Positions 61,538 to 64,000 of a stretch of DNA of 64,000 bases are shown here, in pieces; the stretch's first letter is position 1; each line of letters opens with the position of its first letter. Below the pieces are notes generated by a model. The model was given only the letters and a program-made list of their open reading frames with translations, had not been told where the DNA came from and searched no databases. The DNA comes from Belnapia sp. F-4-1 (lineage in GTDB: Bacteria; Pseudomonadota; Alphaproteobacteria; Acetobacterales; Acetobacteraceae), in NCBI RefSeq assembly GCF_000802185.1, contig NZ_KN676113.1:2372818-2436817 (forward strand), given 5' to 3'. The position numbers and the translations under genes are program-made.

Positions 61538-61853
61538 GCTTGGCCGCTTCCGCAGGCTGGGGGCTCCTGCCTTGATCCGCTCAAGGCGTGGGCCCCGCTG
61601 CACCCCATCGTTCCAGGCGCGCGGACCGGGGCCGAATTCGCGGCCAGCCGGCCGCAGACCATGAAGCAACGGGCATCCGGAACCTTCGAGCCAACACAGC
61701 GGCGCCAGCCGACCGTCGGCGCAGTTGGCCGGCACGGGCGCTTATCACATACCCGTGGCGCATGGGCCCGAGGTGACCTTTCGATGATGCCCGCCGTCTG
61801 GACAGCGCCCCACCTCGACCCACTTGCCCGGAGCGAGAGGCAGCAGAGGTCCC
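61538..61853. other. Intergenic stretch
   Basis: About 315 bases between the terminator and the DUF5872-like gene. It should contain the promoter of the latter. No gene or clear control site was recognised. Confidence 0.35.
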
Positions 61854-62360
61854 ATGGGCGGCACGGCGAAGCGGACTGACCCCGGACTGTGGGACCGGGT
61901 CAAGCAGGATGTCACCGAAAGCGACGAGGGCGGTGAGCCTGGCCAGTGGTCCGCCCGCAAGGCTCAGATGGCGGTACAGGAATACAAGCGGCGCGGCGGC
62001 GGCTACGAGGGCCCCCAGCGTGCCGACAACAACCTGCACAAGTGGACCGAGGAGGATTGGGGTACCGGCTCAGGCAAGCGCAGCCGCGATACCGGCGAGC
62101 GCTATCTGCCGAAGGAGGCGCGCCAGCATCTCGTCCCGGCGGAATACCGTCGCACCTCCGAGAAGAAGCACCGCGACATGAAGGCGGGGCATCAGCACTC
62201 GGCACAGCCTGCCGATGTGGCGCGAAAGACGGCGCGCCATCGCCATGGTGGCGACAAGGAGCCGAGCAAGGCGGCGCTGATAGAGGAAGCGCGGCGCCGG
62301 AACCTGCCGGGCCGCTCGAAGATGGATAAGCCGGCGCTGCGCCGGGCGCTCGGGCGCTGA
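61854..62360 (+). CDS. DUF5872-like basic protein with SAP-type C-terminus
   Basis: A 168-residue, strongly basic protein. The N-terminal part (DPGLWDRVKQDVTESDEGGE, PGQWSARKAQMAVQEYKRRG, ADNNLHKWTEEDWGT) matches the DUF5872 pattern. The C-terminal 35 residues (PSKAALIEEARRRNLPGRSK, MDKPALRRALGR) look like a SAP or Rho-N-type nucleic-acid-binding helix pair. CAGAGG precedes ATG 61854. It may bind DNA or RNA; role unknown. Confidence 0.78.
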   Translation: MGGTAKRTDPGLWDRVKQDVTESDEGGEPGQWSARKAQMAVQEYKRRGGGYEGPQRADNNLHKWTEEDWGTGSGKRSRDTGERYLPKEARQHLVPAEYRRTSEKKHRDMKAGHQHSAQPADVARKTARHRHGGDKEPSKAALIEEARRRNLPGRSKMDKPALRRALGR

Positions 62361-62491
62361 GGCCGGGCATGCCCGCATGCGGCAGACCATGGCCTGGCAT
62401 CGCGGGCCACGTCTGGCCGACAAAGAGTTGATGCGCAACCGCAGCGGCAACGTGAACGGCGAAGGCTGCAGGGCGTTCTAGCGGCGTACCG

Positions 62492-63760
62492 ATGCTGCCC
62501 TCCCGATCCGCCCCCTACGGGGCGGCCATGGCTTCCAGCCGTTGCCGCAACCCCGTCCCCCATGCCGCTATTGCCATTCCCGCCAGGAACGAGGCTGAGC
62601 GCCTGCCTACCTGCCTCAGGGCATTGGCGATGCAGCGCGACCTTGGTGGCTGTCCGCTCGAGCTTGAGGCGGTGGCCGTCCTGGTGCTCGTCAACAACTC
62701 CAGCGACGAGACCGCGCAGGTCGCCCGCTCGCTTGCGGCGACGCTGCCCTTCCAGCTTGTGGTCGAGGAGGTCACGCTGCCGCCCGCCCTCGCTCATGCC
62801 GGAGGCGCCCGGCGCACGGCGATGGACAGGGCGGCCGAGTTGCTCGGGGGGGCGACTGCGAGCGGCGCCGCACTTCTCAGCACCGATGCCGATGGGCGGG
62901 CAGACCCGACTTGGCTGGTCGCCAACCTCGCCGCGCTGGCGGCGGGGGCCGATGCCGTGGCCGGTGCCATCGAGCCTGATCCGGCAGAGGCCGCATGCCT
63001 GCCCGCAATGCTCCGGGTGCGTGAGGCGCGTGAGGCGCATTATGCCACATTGCTGGACGAGATGGCCGCGCTGGTCGACCCTGACCCTGACGACCCCTGG
63101 CCGCGGCATGCCGCGCATTCGGGTGCCTCCATTGCGTTAACCCTCGATGCCTATCACCGCGTGGGTGGTCTGCCGGTGGTGCCGATGGGTGAGGATCGCG
63201 CCCTGTTCGAGGCACTGATCCGCGCCGAGATGCGGGTGCGGCACTGCCCCGCGGCGCGGGTCATCGTCTCCTGCCGCTTGCAGGGCCGCGCTGCGGGCGG
63301 CATGGCGGATACGCTGCGACGGCGCCTGGCCGAAGCCGATGCCGCACCGCTCGATGCGCAACTGGAGCCGGCACTCCTTGCTCTATTGCGGCTGCGCTGC
63401 CGCCGCGCGTTGCGCCGCCTGCGGGCCGGCCGACCCAGGCCTGGCGACCCCATACGATTGGCGCTGGCCTTGGGCCTGACACCCACGAGCCTGTCGGACA
63501 TCGTGCGCCTGCCGCAGTTCTGGCAGGCATGGGAACAGCTCCAGGCCAGAACCAGGCTCTTGCGGCGCCGGCATCTGGTGCGAGGCGGCGAGCTTGCGGC
63601 CGAGACCCGCCGGGCAGAGGCCATCCTTCCGGCGCTGCGCGGCGCCCGGGCCGTACTCAGCCCGAGCCGTCTTCCAGGCCGACGCGAAGCAGATCCAGGC
63701 GGTAGCACTCGGTCCGCTCTTGCCCTGCCGCCTGCGCGAATGGTGCCGCCGCCCGGATGA
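62492..63760 (+). CDS. Family 2-type glycosyltransferase
   Basis: A 422-residue soluble GT-A type transferase. AAIAIPARNEAERLPTCLRA is the nucleotide-sugar-binding start, VLVLVNNSSDETAQVARSL the second strand, LLSTDADGRADPTWLVANL the DxD-like metal site, and GVxxGEDRALFEAL-like PMGEDRALFEALIRAEMRVR the catalytic region. The last 35 residues are low complexity and lie antisense to the methyltransferase end at 63657, so the true C-terminus may be shorter. In related genomes this gene sits with NodS-like methyltransferase, PIG-L deacetylase and acyl-CoA dehydrogenase genes. Confidence 0.88.
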   Translation: MLPSRSAPYGAAMASSRCRNPVPHAAIAIPARNEAERLPTCLRALAMQRDLGGCPLELEAVAVLVLVNNSSDETAQVARSLAATLPFQLVVEEVTLPPALAHAGGARRTAMDRAAELLGGATASGAALLSTDADGRADPTWLVANLAALAAGADAVAGAIEPDPAEAACLPAMLRVREAREAHYATLLDEMAALVDPDPDDPWPRHAAHSGASIALTLDAYHRVGGLPVVPMGEDRALFEALIRAEMRVRHCPAARVIVSCRLQGRAAGGMADTLRRRLAEADAAPLDAQLEPALLALLRLRCRRALRRLRAGRPRPGDPIRLALALGLTPTSLSDIVRLPQFWQAWEQLQARTRLLRRRHLVRGGELAAETRRAEAILPALRGARAVLSPSRLPGRREADPGGSTRSALALPPARMVPPPG

Positions 63761-64000
63761 AGTGCCCGACCGCCGCATCACCCGAGAGCGGATAGTCGGT
63801 TTCCCCGGTCCAGTGCACAAGAAGTACCTCGCCTCCTGGGGCGAGCGAGGCGCCGACGCGGGCAGCCAGCCGCACCACATCCGCCTCATCGAGGTAGTAG
63901 ACCACCTCGGACAGCAGGATGAGGTCGAAGGGTGCCGCTTGCTCCGGCCAGTCCTGCGGCACCTGCATGCGTTGGAAGGTAACCTGCGGCAATTCGGTGC
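63657..64000 (-). CDS. NodS-like SAM-dependent methyltransferase, N-terminus cut by window edge
   Basis: The visible 114 codons are the C-terminal half of a class I methyltransferase: FDLILLSEVVYYLDEADVVR (motif IV region), LAPGGEVLLVHWTGETDYPL (motif VI region) and GHFIRAAAPFAQAAGQERTE. VVYYLD and the HWTGETDYPLSGD motif are typical of NodS-like N-methyltransferases. The SAM-binding glycine loop lies beyond base 64000. It converges with the glycosyltransferase and overlaps it by about 100 bases. Confidence 0.85.
   Translation of the reverse strand, partial: TELPQVTFQRMQVPQDWPEQAAPFDLILLSEVVYYLDEADVVRLAARVGASLAPGGEVLLVHWTGETDYPLSGDAAVGHFIRAAAPFAQAAGQERTECYRLDLLRVGLEDGSG

Noticed and set aside
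1-64000. tRNA, rRNA and CRISPR arrays
   Set aside because: I saw no cloverleaf with TTCGA loop, no rRNA-like tracts, and no regularly spaced 25-40 base repeats.

Overview
The window is high-GC DNA whose gene content best fits an alphaproteobacterium of the Acetobacteraceae (Roseomonas-like). Pointers are a TctC/Bug-type solute receptor, class I polyhydroxyalkanoate (PHA) synthase with two phasins, DUF1206, YsnF-type stress proteins, an HWE-family histidine kinase, and many decayed insertion sequences and phage-like relics. The family is inferred from gene content, not from a marker gene. I saw no rRNA, tRNA or CRISPR array.

Layout. 1-2859: an IS66 element (partial at the left edge) nested in an older IS1182-type transposase. 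2898-10965: a membrane MHYT-PAS-GGDEF-EAL protein, an oligopeptide-type solute receptor, a GH1-like hydrolase, a TctC receptor, a phytanoyl-CoA dioxygenase relic and a DUF1206 membrane protein. 11375-16555: two tandem alpha/beta hydrolases, small proteins and an intact phytanoyl-CoA dioxygenase. 16975-20262 and 32600-38318: two blocks in which single cargo genes (M48 protease, trypsin-like protease, acetamidase, orphan molybdenum hydroxylase subunit) sit between repeated relics of a recombinase tail, a small helix-turn-helix-like protein and a phage terminase large subunit, always in the same polarity.

20594-32364 is a storage-polymer neighbourhood: phaC, a third alpha/beta hydrolase paralogue, two phasins, a broken IS256, then on the minus strand a CoA-transferase, a CBS-domain protein and a GntP-type permease ending at a strong hairpin. 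A reasonable reading is uptake and CoA activation of hydroxybutyrate-like acids next to polymer synthesis. 38415-39550 is a cold-shock gene with two stop codons, split by an IS5/IS427 element. 40016-49156 carries a proteasome-beta-like threonine hydrolase, small conserved proteins, an OsmC-like protein without its cysteines, a LysR regulator, two YsnF stress proteins, a fatty acid desaturase, an ArsC-like reductase and an HWE kinase. 49776-53697: a BisC-like molybdoenzyme and an amino-acid receptor. 54097-59303: a ferric-siderophore operon behind a Fur-box-like site. 59865-61481: an alkaline phosphatase with a C-terminal DUF4214 and no leader. The right edge holds a glycosyltransferase converging on a NodS-like methyltransferase.

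The strongest candidates for something undescribed are the repeated recombinase/HTH/terminase relics that bracket single genes, and the proteasome-like protein with a complete Thr1/Asp17/Lys33 triad.
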